Shown here: positions 9,154 to 17,533 of the stretch, one piece after another
Numbering within the stretch: position 1 is the first letter of the stretch
How the letters are laid out: every line of letters starts with the position of its first letter
From: Methylophaga sp.
GTDB taxonomy: Bacteria; Pseudomonadota; Gammaproteobacteria; Nitrosococcales; Methylophagaceae
Reading direction: 5' to 3'
DNA length: 60,276 nucleotides
Assembly (NCBI GenBank): GCA_002733105.1
Contig: NVUI01000001.1
Location: 188,840-249,115, forward strand
Position numbers and translations under genes: made by a program
Notes under the pieces: generated by a model
Seen by the model: the letters and a program-made list of their open reading frames with translations, nothing else
What the model was told of the DNA's origin: nothing
Database searches by the model: none

Positions 9154-9385
9154 AGCGTGCTCCTTTGTGAGGATTTATCTAGTTAGCTTACAAGGTGTTG
9201 ATCATTATGTAAAATAATCACATATTAATTACAAATATTCTGTGCTACTGCTCACACTATAGAATAATAAATATCCAATACATACCCAATAAGTCGCTAA
9301 ATTTACAACCTGATTATTTACCCATGCTAATTGTAAAAAATCCGTGTAGGATTAATACTAATCCAATCTACAGCAAGAGAATATT

Positions 9386-9625
9386 ATGCCCATTAAACAA
9401 GCATTAATTGATGAAATAGAAGTCTTACTCCGTTATAACCTAGAAAGTACGCAAGAAGGTATTAAAGTCCACCACACAGCTCGTGAAGAGCTTGTTGCCG
9501 CGACAACACGGCTACACGAAAAAGGTTTGGTTAACCAACCCGATGGTGGTTATTTAACAGATTTAGGTCATGAAGCTGCTAAGCACACTCAAGCTGCTCT
9601 CCGAATTTTAACCTCTAAAAGCTAA
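9386..9625 (+). CDS. TIGR02647-type conserved hypothetical protein
   Basis: 79 residues, mainly helical, with a winged-helix-like layout (IDEIEVLLRYN .. AREELVAATTRLHEKGLVNQPDGGYLTDLG). It resembles the TIGR02647 family of small gammaproteobacterial proteins of unknown function. The LTDLGHEAAKH part looks like a wing, so DNA binding is possible but unproven. Its stop overlaps the convergent folA stop by four bases. Confidence 0.75.
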   Translation: MPIKQALIDEIEVLLRYNLESTQEGIKVHHTAREELVAATTRLHEKGLVNQPDGGYLTDLGHEAAKHTQAALRILTSKS

Positions 9626-10107
9626 ATACGTTCATATTCAATAAAACTATAGGGATGATCATTCTTTTCATCAGCAGAATGATCTTCTCTACCTATCTCA
9701 TTCCAAGCAGATAGATCCCAGTCTGGAAACCACGTATCACCCTCTAGTTTTGCATGCACTAACGTTAAATATAACTTATCGGCTTCGGGTAGAAGCTGCT
9801 TATATAATGAAGCCCCTCCCATCACCATCACCTCATCAACATCTCGACACAACTGTAGAGCTTGTTTAATTGAATTAACTACCGTACATCCTTCCGCCAA
9901 ATAATCTGCATTTTTAGTGACAATAATATTATGCCTTCCTGGTAGCGCTCTACCGATAGATTCATGAGTATTCCGCCCCATGATCAGAGGTTTACCCATC
10001 GTGACACGTTTAAAATATTGAAGATCTGCAGATAATTTCCAAGGTAAATCATTATCTTTACCAATTAAACCTTGTTGATCTGTCGCTACAATAATGGCTA
10101 ATTTCAT
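9622..10107 (-). CDS. folA: Dihydrofolate reductase
   Basis: 161 residues, typical chromosomal DHFR. Motifs: IGKDNDLPWKLSADLQYFK (substrate/NADPH pocket with the catalytic acidic residue), GKPLIMGRNTHESIG (NADPH), PGRHNIIVT, and VMVMGGASLYKQLLPEADKLYLT. It reduces dihydrofolate to tetrahydrofolate for thymidylate, purine and methionine synthesis. It is transcribed away from a gene-free stretch with DnaA boxes and from priA. Confidence 0.96.
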   Translation of the reverse strand: MKLAIIVATDQQGLIGKDNDLPWKLSADLQYFKRVTMGKPLIMGRNTHESIGRALPGRHNIIVTKNADYLAEGCTVVNSIKQALQLCRDVDEVMVMGGASLYKQLLPEADKLYLTLVHAKLEGDTWFPDWDLSAWNEIGREDHSADEKNDHPYSFIEYERI

Positions 10108-10220
10108 TTATAAAACTCTAAAAAACTAATACATAGCATAACATCTGTCCACCGACACTTTATCAGGTAGAATTAACTTTATAATGTGCTGTTTTTTTAA
10201 GTCAATTAACCATAAAGTAC

Positions 10221-10404
10221 TGTGTATATCTATTGTATAAACAGCCTGATAAAACAAAGGATAATCTGTGGATAACTTTTCCTGTGGATAAGTCAGCATT
10301 TTATCCACAAGAGATCAACCTGATTAACATAAAACTATACCAGATTGAAGATATCCTAAGTTAATGAAATCACGCTTAAATAAACTGTTATCCACATATC
10401 CACA
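10221..10404. other. DnaA-box cluster between folA and priA (candidate replication-origin-like or DnaA-titration site)
   Basis: Four perfect TTATCCACA boxes lie at 10267-10275 and 10283-10291 (minus strand), 10301-10309 and 10388-10396 (plus strand). One-mismatch boxes lie at 10221-10229 (minus) and 10396-10404 (plus). The orientation switches between the second and third perfect boxes. An AT-rich tract, about 10405-10457, follows directly and reaches the priA ATG, resembling a DNA-unwinding element. The whole folA-priA gap (10108-10454) has no convincing gene. No dnaA, dnaN, gyrB or mnmG is in the window, so this may be oriC, a secondary cluster that titrates DnaA, or DnaA control of folA/priA. 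Confidence 0.7.
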
Positions 10405-10454
10405 GGCATTAATAAACAACAACATAATCTTATATATTTAATAATATTAATATA

Positions 10455-12638
10455 ATGACATCTATCGTACACATCGCTATTCCTTGTCCATTAAGACAAG
10501 GATTTGATTATCTAAGTGACTTGCCATCAACTGCTTGGTCAAAAGGTATCCGAGTTAAAGTTCCTTTTGGATCACGACAAGTAATAGGTATCGTGTTAAA
10601 TAGCCATGATAATTTAGATAAACAACCCATATCTAAATTAAAAGTGATTATTGAGAAACTAGATGAGCAACCACTTATTACAGTTGAATTGTTCAATTTA
10701 ATCCAGTGGGTAAGCCATTATTACCATCATCCTATTGGCGAATGTTTTCAAGCAGCATTGCCTAAAAAACTGCGACAAGGGGAAAGTGCTGAGTTATTAA
10801 CTGAAACGATTTGGAAAATAACATCATTAAAAAAGGAAGATAATCTCGGTATTAAACAACAGAAAATCATTGATCTTCTTGTGCAAAATGCATCTGGTTT
10901 AAATCAACAACAAATAACACAACAATTAGGCCAAAGTCGTTCGTCTTTGATTAGTTTAGAAAATAAACAGAAAGTTGTTCAACAACAACAAATAAAATTA
11001 CCTTCAACAACACAAATTTTATCAACAGCCTGTCAACTTAACGACGAGCAGCAATGTGCAGTGGATACTGTTTGGAGTCAGCGATCATCTTTTTCAGCTC
11101 ATTTACTTCAAGGTATAACCGGGAGTGGTAAAACAGAAGTTTATATTCACCTGACACAGCAAATGTTGGCTGACAATAAACAAGTATTGATTCTAATTCC
11201 CGAAATTGGCTTAACCACACAGTTTGTTGAACGTTTTCGCCAACGTCTTGCTGCGCGTATCGTGGTATTAAACTCTTCTATTTCTGCTGGAGAGCGTAAA
11301 CAATCATGGTTACTTGCAAAAGAGGGATTAGCTGATGTGGTGATAGGCACGCGTTCAGCCGTGTTTACCTCATTAAAAAAAGTTGGGCTAATTATCATTG
11401 ATGAAGAACATGATAGTTCCTATAAACAACAAGACGGGCTACGTTATCATGCACGCAATATTGCGCTAGTTAGAGCAAAGCGACTTTCTATCCCTATCGT
11501 ATTAGGAAGTGCGACACCCTCACTAGAAAGTCTATATCACGTTCAACAGGGGCGTTATAAGCTATTAACTCTAAATAAACGTGCCACAGGTGCTTCTTTA
11601 CCTAAAGTGAAGATGGTGGACACTGCAGGGCCGACAGCGAATAGTGGCATTACCAGTGAATTATACCAAGCGATTCAAACCCAAATAGCAGCAGGAAATC
11701 AAGTGCTATTGTTTATTAATCGCCGTGGTTTTGCGCCTGTTTTAATGTGTCATGAATGTAACTGGCAGGCCACATGCTCACATTGTGATGCCAGAATGAT
11801 AGTGCACCATCGTCGACATATTTTAATGTGTCATCATTGTGGTTTTATTCAACGATTACCTCAGCAATGTCCTCAATGCAAAACAACTGACTTAAATACC
11901 TATGGTGCAGGCACTGAACAAATAGAACAAACCTTGCAAGGTTATTTTCCTGATACACCCGTATTAAGAATTGATCGTGATAGTACCCAGAGAGTGAATG
12001 CTTTTGCTGATGTAGTGAAATATATTCAGCAGGGGGGTGCCAAAATATTGGTGGGCACTCAAATGTTAGCGAAAGGTCATGACTTTCATAATGTTACCTT
12101 AGTAGGGGTGATCGATGCTGACCAAGGCTTATTCAGTGCAGATTTTCGTGCAACTGAAGTATTAGCGCAATTGATAACACAAGTAACAGGGCGAGCTGGC
12201 CGGGGTAAAAAAGCAGGTAAAGTGTTGATTCAAACTAGCCAACCACAGCATCAGCTTTGGCAAGATTTAATTGGTAAAGGATATTCATATACCGCAAAAA
12301 AACTGCTGCAACAACGGCAAGAAATTAGTTTACCTCCAGCAGGATCGTTATGCATGATTAGAGCTGAGGATAAACAGCAGCAACTTGCCATTCAGTTTTT
12401 AACAGAAGTGCTCGCAATATTTAATCAGCACAACCAGCAACAAGTGATGGTCATGGGGCCTGTACCGGCAATTATGGAAAAAAGAGCAGGCCGTTATCGC
12501 GCTCAATTATTATTATCATCACCACAACGAAAACCAATACATCAATTATTAGATCAATATATCGATGTTATTTCAAGGTTGAAATTAGCGAGAAAAGTGA
12601 GATGGTCGATCGATATTGACCCTTTGGATTTAATGTAA
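10455..12638 (+). CDS. priA: Primosomal replication restart helicase PriA
   Basis: 727 residues, full length for PriA. The N-terminal 3'-DNA-binding domain (CPLRQGFDYL..GIRVKVPFG) is followed by a superfamily 2 helicase core with Walker A GITGSGKTEVY and the DEEH box IIIDEEHDSSYKQQ. Eight zinc-binding cysteines lie in CHECNWQATCSHC and CHHCGFI..CPQC. PriA rebuilds replisomes at collapsed forks. The ATG has no evident Shine-Dalgarno sequence and lies at the end of the AT-rich tract adjoining the DnaA boxes. Confidence 0.97.
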   Translation: MTSIVHIAIPCPLRQGFDYLSDLPSTAWSKGIRVKVPFGSRQVIGIVLNSHDNLDKQPISKLKVIIEKLDEQPLITVELFNLIQWVSHYYHHPIGECFQAALPKKLRQGESAELLTETIWKITSLKKEDNLGIKQQKIIDLLVQNASGLNQQQITQQLGQSRSSLISLENKQKVVQQQQIKLPSTTQILSTACQLNDEQQCAVDTVWSQRSSFSAHLLQGITGSGKTEVYIHLTQQMLADNKQVLILIPEIGLTTQFVERFRQRLAARIVVLNSSISAGERKQSWLLAKEGLADVVIGTRSAVFTSLKKVGLIIIDEEHDSSYKQQDGLRYHARNIALVRAKRLSIPIVLGSATPSLESLYHVQQGRYKLLTLNKRATGASLPKVKMVDTAGPTANSGITSELYQAIQTQIAAGNQVLLFINRRGFAPVLMCHECNWQATCSHCDARMIVHHRRHILMCHHCGFIQRLPQQCPQCKTTDLNTYGAGTEQIEQTLQGYFPDTPVLRIDRDSTQRVNAFADVVKYIQQGGAKILVGTQMLAKGHDFHNVTLVGVIDADQGLFSADFRATEVLAQLITQVTGRAGRGKKAGKVLIQTSQPQHQLWQDLIGKGYSYTAKKLLQQRQEISLPPAGSLCMIRAEDKQQQLAIQFLTEVLAIFNQHNQQQVMVMGPVPAIMEKRAGRYRAQLLLSSPQRKPIHQLLDQYIDVISRLKLARKVRWSIDIDPLDLM

Positions 12639-12775
12639 GATATTGTTTGGTAAATAGGAAAATAAATAATAGAATAACATTATTAAATTGCACGGACATA
12701 TAGGACTATCAGCGTTGTTTAAGAAGAATTATGCTTTTTTAGTAGCCATCCTGACATACAAAGTAAAGCGATCTT

Positions 12776-13228
12776 ATGTTCAGTACTGAAGTAAATATCG
12801 GCGATGTGGCGTATGCGGTCCAACTCGCGCTGACCCCTGTGTTTCTACTCACTGGTATAGCCGGAATTCTAAATGTAATGACAGGCCGGCTCTCGCGTAT
12901 TATCGATCGAGGTCGTTACCTGACAGAGAGCGTTTCTGGCATAAATAACACGCTTGAGGCATTACAAAAAGAACGATTAAGTCTGGAACGACGACGACAT
13001 ATCGCAAGTACTGCCATAACCATGAGCACCTTTTCTGCGTTACTGGTGTGCATGGTGACGGCGACGCTATTTTTGGAAGCTTTGCTTCAACTCAGCTTAA
13101 AGTGGTTGGTCGGGCTATTCTTTACTGGCTCGACATTAGCATTAGTTGTTGGGTTGGCGTATTTTTTGTGGGAGGTGCGTTTAGCGACCAGTTCTGTGCG
13201 TATTCCAGAGTTAACAGAGAAGTTGTAA
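12776..13228 (+). CDS. DUF2721 membrane protein
   Basis: 150 residues with three likely membrane helices: about 15-35 (LALTPVFLLTGIAGILNVM), 80-100 and 110-135. The cytosolic loop between helices 1 and 2 holds the family pattern TGRLSRIIDRGRYL followed by a charged coiled-coil-like stretch. This matches DUF2721; function is unknown. It sits alone between priA and argS with more than 100 bases on each side. Confidence 0.8.
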   Translation: MFSTEVNIGDVAYAVQLALTPVFLLTGIAGILNVMTGRLSRIIDRGRYLTESVSGINNTLEALQKERLSLERRRHIASTAITMSTFSALLVCMVTATLFLEALLQLSLKWLVGLFFTGSTLALVVGLAYFLWEVRLATSSVRIPELTEKL

Positions 13229-13346
13229 GCTGAATACTGAAAGTGCAACCTAACAAGGCATGAGCTTGTAAACTTAAATTATTCACAGATTTTTATATCA
13301 GATCGGTTAAAATACGCAGATTAATTATTTTGTAGGTTTATCGACA

Positions 13347-15107
13347 TTGAAGGCTCAGCTAGTAAAAGTGCTTGAACAGGTTTTATCTGATTTAATTTCT
13401 CAGGGAAAACTCCCCGAAATCACCTTGCCAGAAATTCAAATTGATCGCACGAAAGATAAGATACACGGCGACTTTGCATGTAATGTTGCGATGATGTTGG
13501 CGCGATCTGCCAAAATGAATCCTCGCCAAATTGCCAAGCTGATTGTTGATGCTTTACCGGATGTTGATTTTATTACTCAGGTTGATATTGCTGGCCCTGG
13601 TTTTATTAACTTCACTTTATCTGCTGATTCAGCGCAACAAATTGTTAAAGAGGTATTAGCAGCAGGCGATCAATTTGGCCGTAGTAAGTTAGGAAAAGGC
13701 AAACGAGTACAAGTTGAGTTTGTGTCTGCAAACCCCACAGGTCCACTGCATGTTGGCCATGGTCGAGGTGCAGCCTACGGCTCGGTAGTGAGTAGTTTAT
13801 TAGCTGCTGTTGGTTTTGAAGTACATCGTGAATATTATGTCAATGATGCAGGCCGACAGATGGATATTCTTGCCACCAGTGTGTGGTTACGATATCTAGA
13901 AGCTTGTGGTGAAAAATTTACTTTTCCTAGTAATGGCTACAAGGGAACCTATGTTAGCGAGATTGCTGCAACGATAAAAGCAGATCAGCAAGATAAGTTT
14001 CATCATGCTGCTACCGCTGTTTTTGCTGATATTCCGGCTGATGAACCTCAAGGCGGTGATAAAGAACAGCATATTGATGCTTTAATTCAACAAGCAAAGA
14101 AATTATTAGGTGAAACAGCCTATCGCCATGTGTTTGATATGGGGTTGAATTCTATTCTGGCAGATATTCGAGATGATTTGGCTGATTTTGGCACTGATTA
14201 TGATGAATGGTTCTCGGAACGATCCTTAATGGAATCTGGCGATGTTGATAAGGCGATAGAGCAATTAAAAGCGTCCAAGATGCTTTATGAAAAAGAGGGG
14301 GCATGGTGGTTTAAGTCAACAGATTTTGGTGATGAAAAAGATCGTGTAGTCGTGCGTGATAATGGTCAAACCACTTACTTTGCTTCTGATATTGCTTATC
14401 ACTTAAATAAATTTAACCGTGGTTTTGATACCGTAATCGATATTTGGGGTAGTGACCATCATGGTTATATTCCAAGGGTAACAGCCTCATTAACCGCTAT
14501 GGATCAAGATGCAGATAAGCTAAAAGTATTGTTGGTGCAATTTGCGGTACTTTATCGTGGTACAGAAAAAATTGCTATGTCGACCCGTAGTGGTCAATTC
14601 GTGACTCTACGTGAGTTGCGTGAAGAAGTAGGTAAAGATGCAGCACGATTCTTTTATGTGATGCGGGGTGCAGATCAGCATATGGATTTTGATCTGGAAT
14701 TGGCAAAATCACAAAGCAACGATAACCCAGTCTATTATGTTCAATATGCTCATGCTCGTGTATGCAGTGTGTTTAGACAGGTAGCTGAACGTGGATTGGC
14801 TTGGGACCAGAATCAAGGTGAACAAAATTTAAATCGTTTAACTGAGGATCACGAGCAGGCCTTATTGACGGTGTTAGCACGTTATCCTGAAGTGTTAGAG
14901 TCAGCCGCGATGAATCACACACCACATATTTTGGCTCATTATTTAACTGATTTAGCTCGCGACTTTCATACCTACTATAATGCTCATCACTTTATAGTGG
15001 ATGATATCGAGCTTTGCCAAGCACGATTAACATTGATTACAGCTGTTAAACAAGTCATCGTAAACGGCCTAAGTGTGATAGGTGTATCGGCTCCGGAGAC
15101 CATGTAA
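13347..15107 (+). CDS. argS: Arginyl-tRNA synthetase
   Basis: 586 residues, class I synthetase. Features in order: N-terminal tRNA D-loop-binding domain, the HIGH-type motif in [17 protein letters not shown] (about 130-145), the KMSKS counterpart [10 protein letters not shown], and the alpha-helical anticodon-binding domain at the C-terminus. The start is TTG at 13347, with GTAGG 10 bases upstream; no in-frame ATG fits before the conserved GDFACN region. The SPOR gene begins at the base after its stop, as in pseudomonads. Confidence 0.96.
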   Translation: MKAQLVKVLEQVLSDLISQGKLPEITLPEIQIDRTKDKIHGDFACNVAMMLARSAKMNPRQIAKLIVDALPDVDFITQVDIAGPGFINFTLSADSAQQIVKEVLAAGDQFGRSKLGKGKRVQVEFVSANPTGPLHVGHGRGAAYGSVVSSLLAAVGFEVHREYYVNDAGRQMDILATSVWLRYLEACGEKFTFPSNGYKGTYVSEIAATIKADQQDKFHHAATAVFADIPADEPQGGDKEQHIDALIQQAKKLLGETAYRHVFDMGLNSILADIRDDLADFGTDYDEWFSERSLMESGDVDKAIEQLKASKMLYEKEGAWWFKSTDFGDEKDRVVVRDNGQTTYFASDIAYHLNKFNRGFDTVIDIWGSDHHGYIPRVTASLTAMDQDADKLKVLLVQFAVLYRGTEKIAMSTRSGQFVTLRELREEVGKDAARFFYVMRGADQHMDFDLELAKSQSNDNPVYYVQYAHARVCSVFRQVAERGLAWDQNQGEQNLNRLTEDHEQALLTVLARYPEVLESAAMNHTPHILAHYLTDLARDFHTYYNAHHFIVDDIELCQARLTLITAVKQVIVNGLSVIGVSAPETM

Positions 15108-15683
15108 GTGGCAGAAAGAAGAAACAAACGAAATAGAAGAAAAACGGTAGCAAAAAGCTCATTACCATGGGGGCCAATGTTGATCAGTTTTGCTGTGGGT
15201 GCTTTTGGAATGTTTTTATTACACCTTAAAGATAACGTGCCAGCAGATAGTCAAAGTAAGGTGGTCGAGAAAAAAGTCGAGAAAAAATCAAAGGCCATTG
15301 AACCAACATTTGATTTTTATACTTTACTGCCAGAAATGGAAGTACTGGTTGATGTGCCTAAAAAGTCACAAAAAGCCATTGTAACTTCTCCAGCGCAAAA
15401 ATCGGTTGATCAAGCGACCACCACGATTAAGGCAGTAGAAAAAACCAGTTATATAGTGCAGGTTGGATCGTTTAGAAATTTATCAGATGCAGATGGTTAT
15501 AGAGCCCGCTTAGCGTTACTAGGAATTGAGTCAAAAGTACAAACGGTGACGATTGATAATAAAGATACTTGGCATCGTGTTCAGGTAGGCCCCATCATTG
15601 GTCGAGATAAGGCCGATGCACTGCAAAAACAACTCAAACAAAACGCAATTGATTCACTATTAATGCGTGCTAAGCATGGATAG
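15108..15683 (+). CDS. SPOR-domain cell-division-type protein (FtsN-like)
   Basis: 191 residues with a GTG start directly after argS. A basic cytosolic start (AERRNKRNRRKTV) precedes one membrane helix (about 24-40), a charged Lys-rich linker, and a C-terminal SPOR domain (SYIVQVGSFRNLSDADGYRARL..WHRVQVGPIIGRDKADALQKQL). SPOR domains bind denuded septal peptidoglycan, so it probably localises to the division site. The layout is FtsN-like but too short to name confidently. Confidence 0.88.
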   Translation: MAERRNKRNRRKTVAKSSLPWGPMLISFAVGAFGMFLLHLKDNVPADSQSKVVEKKVEKKSKAIEPTFDFYTLLPEMEVLVDVPKKSQKAIVTSPAQKSVDQATTTIKAVEKTSYIVQVGSFRNLSDADGYRARLALLGIESKVQTVTIDNKDTWHRVQVGPIIGRDKADALQKQLKQNAIDSLLMRAKHG

Positions 15684-15734
15684 ATAGTCAAGACTGTAGT
15701 ATGCTCAAAACGTTCAATCAGCGGAGATACAATC

Positions 15735-16109
15735 ATGTCTGAGCAAGGCGAAAAAACATATTCTGAAGCAGAAATAGCGGATAAATTAACGGCTGAATTA
15801 CCGCATTGGTACTTTGAAAATGGCTGGATACGACGGAAATATAAAACCAGCGGTTGGAAGGGCACCTTGATGGTAATTAATACCGTAGGTCATCTAGCTG
15901 AAGCAGCATGGCATCATCCCGATATTGCAGCATCTTATGCCTTTGTGGTGGTTAAATTAACCACACACAGTGCTAAAGGTATCACCGATAAAGATTTTGA
16001 ATTAGCCAAGAAAATTGAACAAGTTGTGCAATGGCAGCCTGGTAATGAAGGAGGCCCCTTTGAAGGCACACCATCGGATCAACGTTTTAAATATATTAAG
16101 TACGATTAA
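15735..16109 (+). CDS. Pterin-4a-carbinolamine dehydratase-like protein
   Basis: 124 residues with the PCD/DCoH fold. The catalytic His pair and partner lie in AAWHHPDIAASY (H60, H61) and KLTTHSAKGITDKDF (H78). Classical PCD recycles 4a-hydroxytetrahydrobiopterin for phenylalanine hydroxylase (phhA), but no phhA is nearby. Instead it is 11 bases upstream of fhcB and seems to open the fhc operon, so a role linked to the methanopterin cofactor is the more natural reading (inference). GGAG precedes the ATG. Confidence 0.85.
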   Translation: MSEQGEKTYSEAEIADKLTAELPHWYFENGWIRRKYKTSGWKGTLMVINTVGHLAEAAWHHPDIAASYAFVVVKLTTHSAKGITDKDFELAKKIEQVVQWQPGNEGGPFEGTPSDQRFKYIKYD

Positions 16110-16120
16110 GGATTCACAAT

Positions 16121-17395
16121 ATGACTGAAATGACGGAACCGGGAATTTGGCAAGATGTACCTAGCCCTTTTTGTGGCATTGCTGTTGATGATCTTAAGAT
16201 TAAAGTTGAAGGCGACACGGTATCTATTTTGGAAAATGAAGATGTCGTCACTAAAGCAGGGTTTGAAACACCGATTACAGATACTTCGCCTCGGGTGAAA
16301 GGTAAAGAAGTCTCTTTAGAGCAGGCGATTTCTTATGTGGCAGATTTGCTGAGAGAGAGTAAGCAGCCAGTTATTGCTGGCATGGCAACAGATTTAAATG
16401 GTGTCCGTTCGGCCATGGCATTAGCAGATAAAAGCCGTGCCACGATTGATAATATGGATTCAGCGGCAGGGTTTAGAAATACTTTAGTATTACAAGATAC
16501 TGGCTGGATGGTGACAACATTAACAGAAGTAAGAAACCGAGTAGATCTTTTGCTGGTTGTTGGCAGTGATATTGAAGCTGACTTTCCTCGCTTTTATGAA
16601 CGGATGGTGTGGAATAAAGAAAGTATGTTTAATCAAGATATAGAATCACGAGAAGTGGTCTATCTTGGCAAAGCACCTTCTGGAGATGTATCAACTTCAC
16701 CGCAAGGTAAAAAGGCGCAAGTTTTGGCCTGTGATAATGCCGATTTACCAGAGGTTTTGTCCATACTACGGGCTTTGGTCAATGGCAAAATGATTCAAGC
16801 CAAACAAGTCGGCGGCATTGCCATCAGTACATTGGCTACTTTGGCTGAACAATTGAAGCAAGCTAAATATTCAGTCGTGGTGTGGTCAGCAGAAAATCTA
16901 GATTTTGATCATGCAGAAGTCTCTGTGCAAATGATGTGTGAAATGGTCAAAGACCTTAATTTAACGACACGTTCAAGTGGTTTACCTTTAGGTGGCAAAG
17001 AGGGCAGCATAACGGCAAATCAAGTATCAGCTTGGCAGTCTGGTTATCCTATGCGGACTAATTTTAACCGTGGTTTTCCAGATTATGACCCCTATTTATC
17101 GGATACCCAGCGTATGTTAGACAATGATGAAGTTGATACCTTATTGTGGATTTCTAGTTTTAATATTGAAAGAACCCCTCCAAAGTCCAATGCGACGACG
17201 GTAGTACTGGGTCGATCAGGTATGGCCTTTGAAACCGAACCAGAAGTCTTTATTCCGGTAGGTACACCGGGAATTGATCACGCCGGACGCGCTTTTCGTT
17301 GTGATGGCGTGGTATCAATACCATTAAGAAAATTACGTGACAGTGGTTTGCCTAGCACTTTTGATGTGTTAACTGCTGTTGAACAAGAATTATGA
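16121..17395 (+). CDS. fhcB: Formyltransferase/hydrolase complex subunit B (formylmethanofuran dehydrogenase B-like)
   Basis: 424 residues, homologous to the molybdopterin subunit FmdB/FwdB of methanogens. The archaeal N-terminal CPFCGxxCDD cluster site is degraded to SPFCGIAVDD (S15, V22), so the [4Fe-4S] cluster cannot form, as expected for bacterial Fhc, which hydrolyses formyl-methanofuran analogue instead of oxidising formate. Later motifs: VVGSDIEADFPRFYERM and GLPLGGKEGSITANQVSAWQSGYPMRTNF. It is the first fhc gene; AAGGA lies upstream of the ATG. A 138-base gap with a palindrome separates it from fhcA. Confidence 0.93.
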   Translation: MTEMTEPGIWQDVPSPFCGIAVDDLKIKVEGDTVSILENEDVVTKAGFETPITDTSPRVKGKEVSLEQAISYVADLLRESKQPVIAGMATDLNGVRSAMALADKSRATIDNMDSAAGFRNTLVLQDTGWMVTTLTEVRNRVDLLLVVGSDIEADFPRFYERMVWNKESMFNQDIESREVVYLGKAPSGDVSTSPQGKKAQVLACDNADLPEVLSILRALVNGKMIQAKQVGGIAISTLATLAEQLKQAKYSVVVWSAENLDFDHAEVSVQMMCEMVKDLNLTTRSSGLPLGGKEGSITANQVSAWQSGYPMRTNFNRGFPDYDPYLSDTQRMLDNDEVDTLLWISSFNIERTPPKSNATTVVLGRSGMAFETEPEVFIPVGTPGIDHAGRAFRCDGVVSIPLRKLRDSGLPSTFDVLTAVEQEL

Positions 17396-17405
17396 TTAAA
17401 TTATC

Positions 17406-17505
17406 TTTTTGCTCAATTTCGGCGTTGGATTATTTTTTCCGATCCTCGTGTATTGATATACATTCCGGTTGTCAAAAAGAAGCCGCCTTGAACTTAAGCA
17501 AAAAT
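17406..17505. repeat. Imperfect palindromic element in the fhcB-fhcA gap
   Basis: About 100 bases form nested inverted repeats. The outer arms share TTTTTGCT-AA-TTC-GGCG (17406-17424 against 17484-17505). Inner arms pair CCG (17439-17441) with CGG (17466-17468), and TGTAT (17449-17453) with ATACA (17458-17462) around a 4-base loop. It occupies most of the gap between two co-oriented genes of one operon. It resembles a dispersed intergenic palindrome or a stem used for transcript processing. No second copy was noticed in the window. Confidence 0.55.
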
Positions 17506-17533
17506 CCTAATTTAATAGGGGTTGAATAGAACT

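Noticed and set aside
10126-10308. 60-codon minus-strand ORF in the folA-priA gap
   Set aside because: It overlaps three perfect DnaA boxes, lacks a ribosome site and any recognisable protein pattern; the region reads as regulatory DNA.
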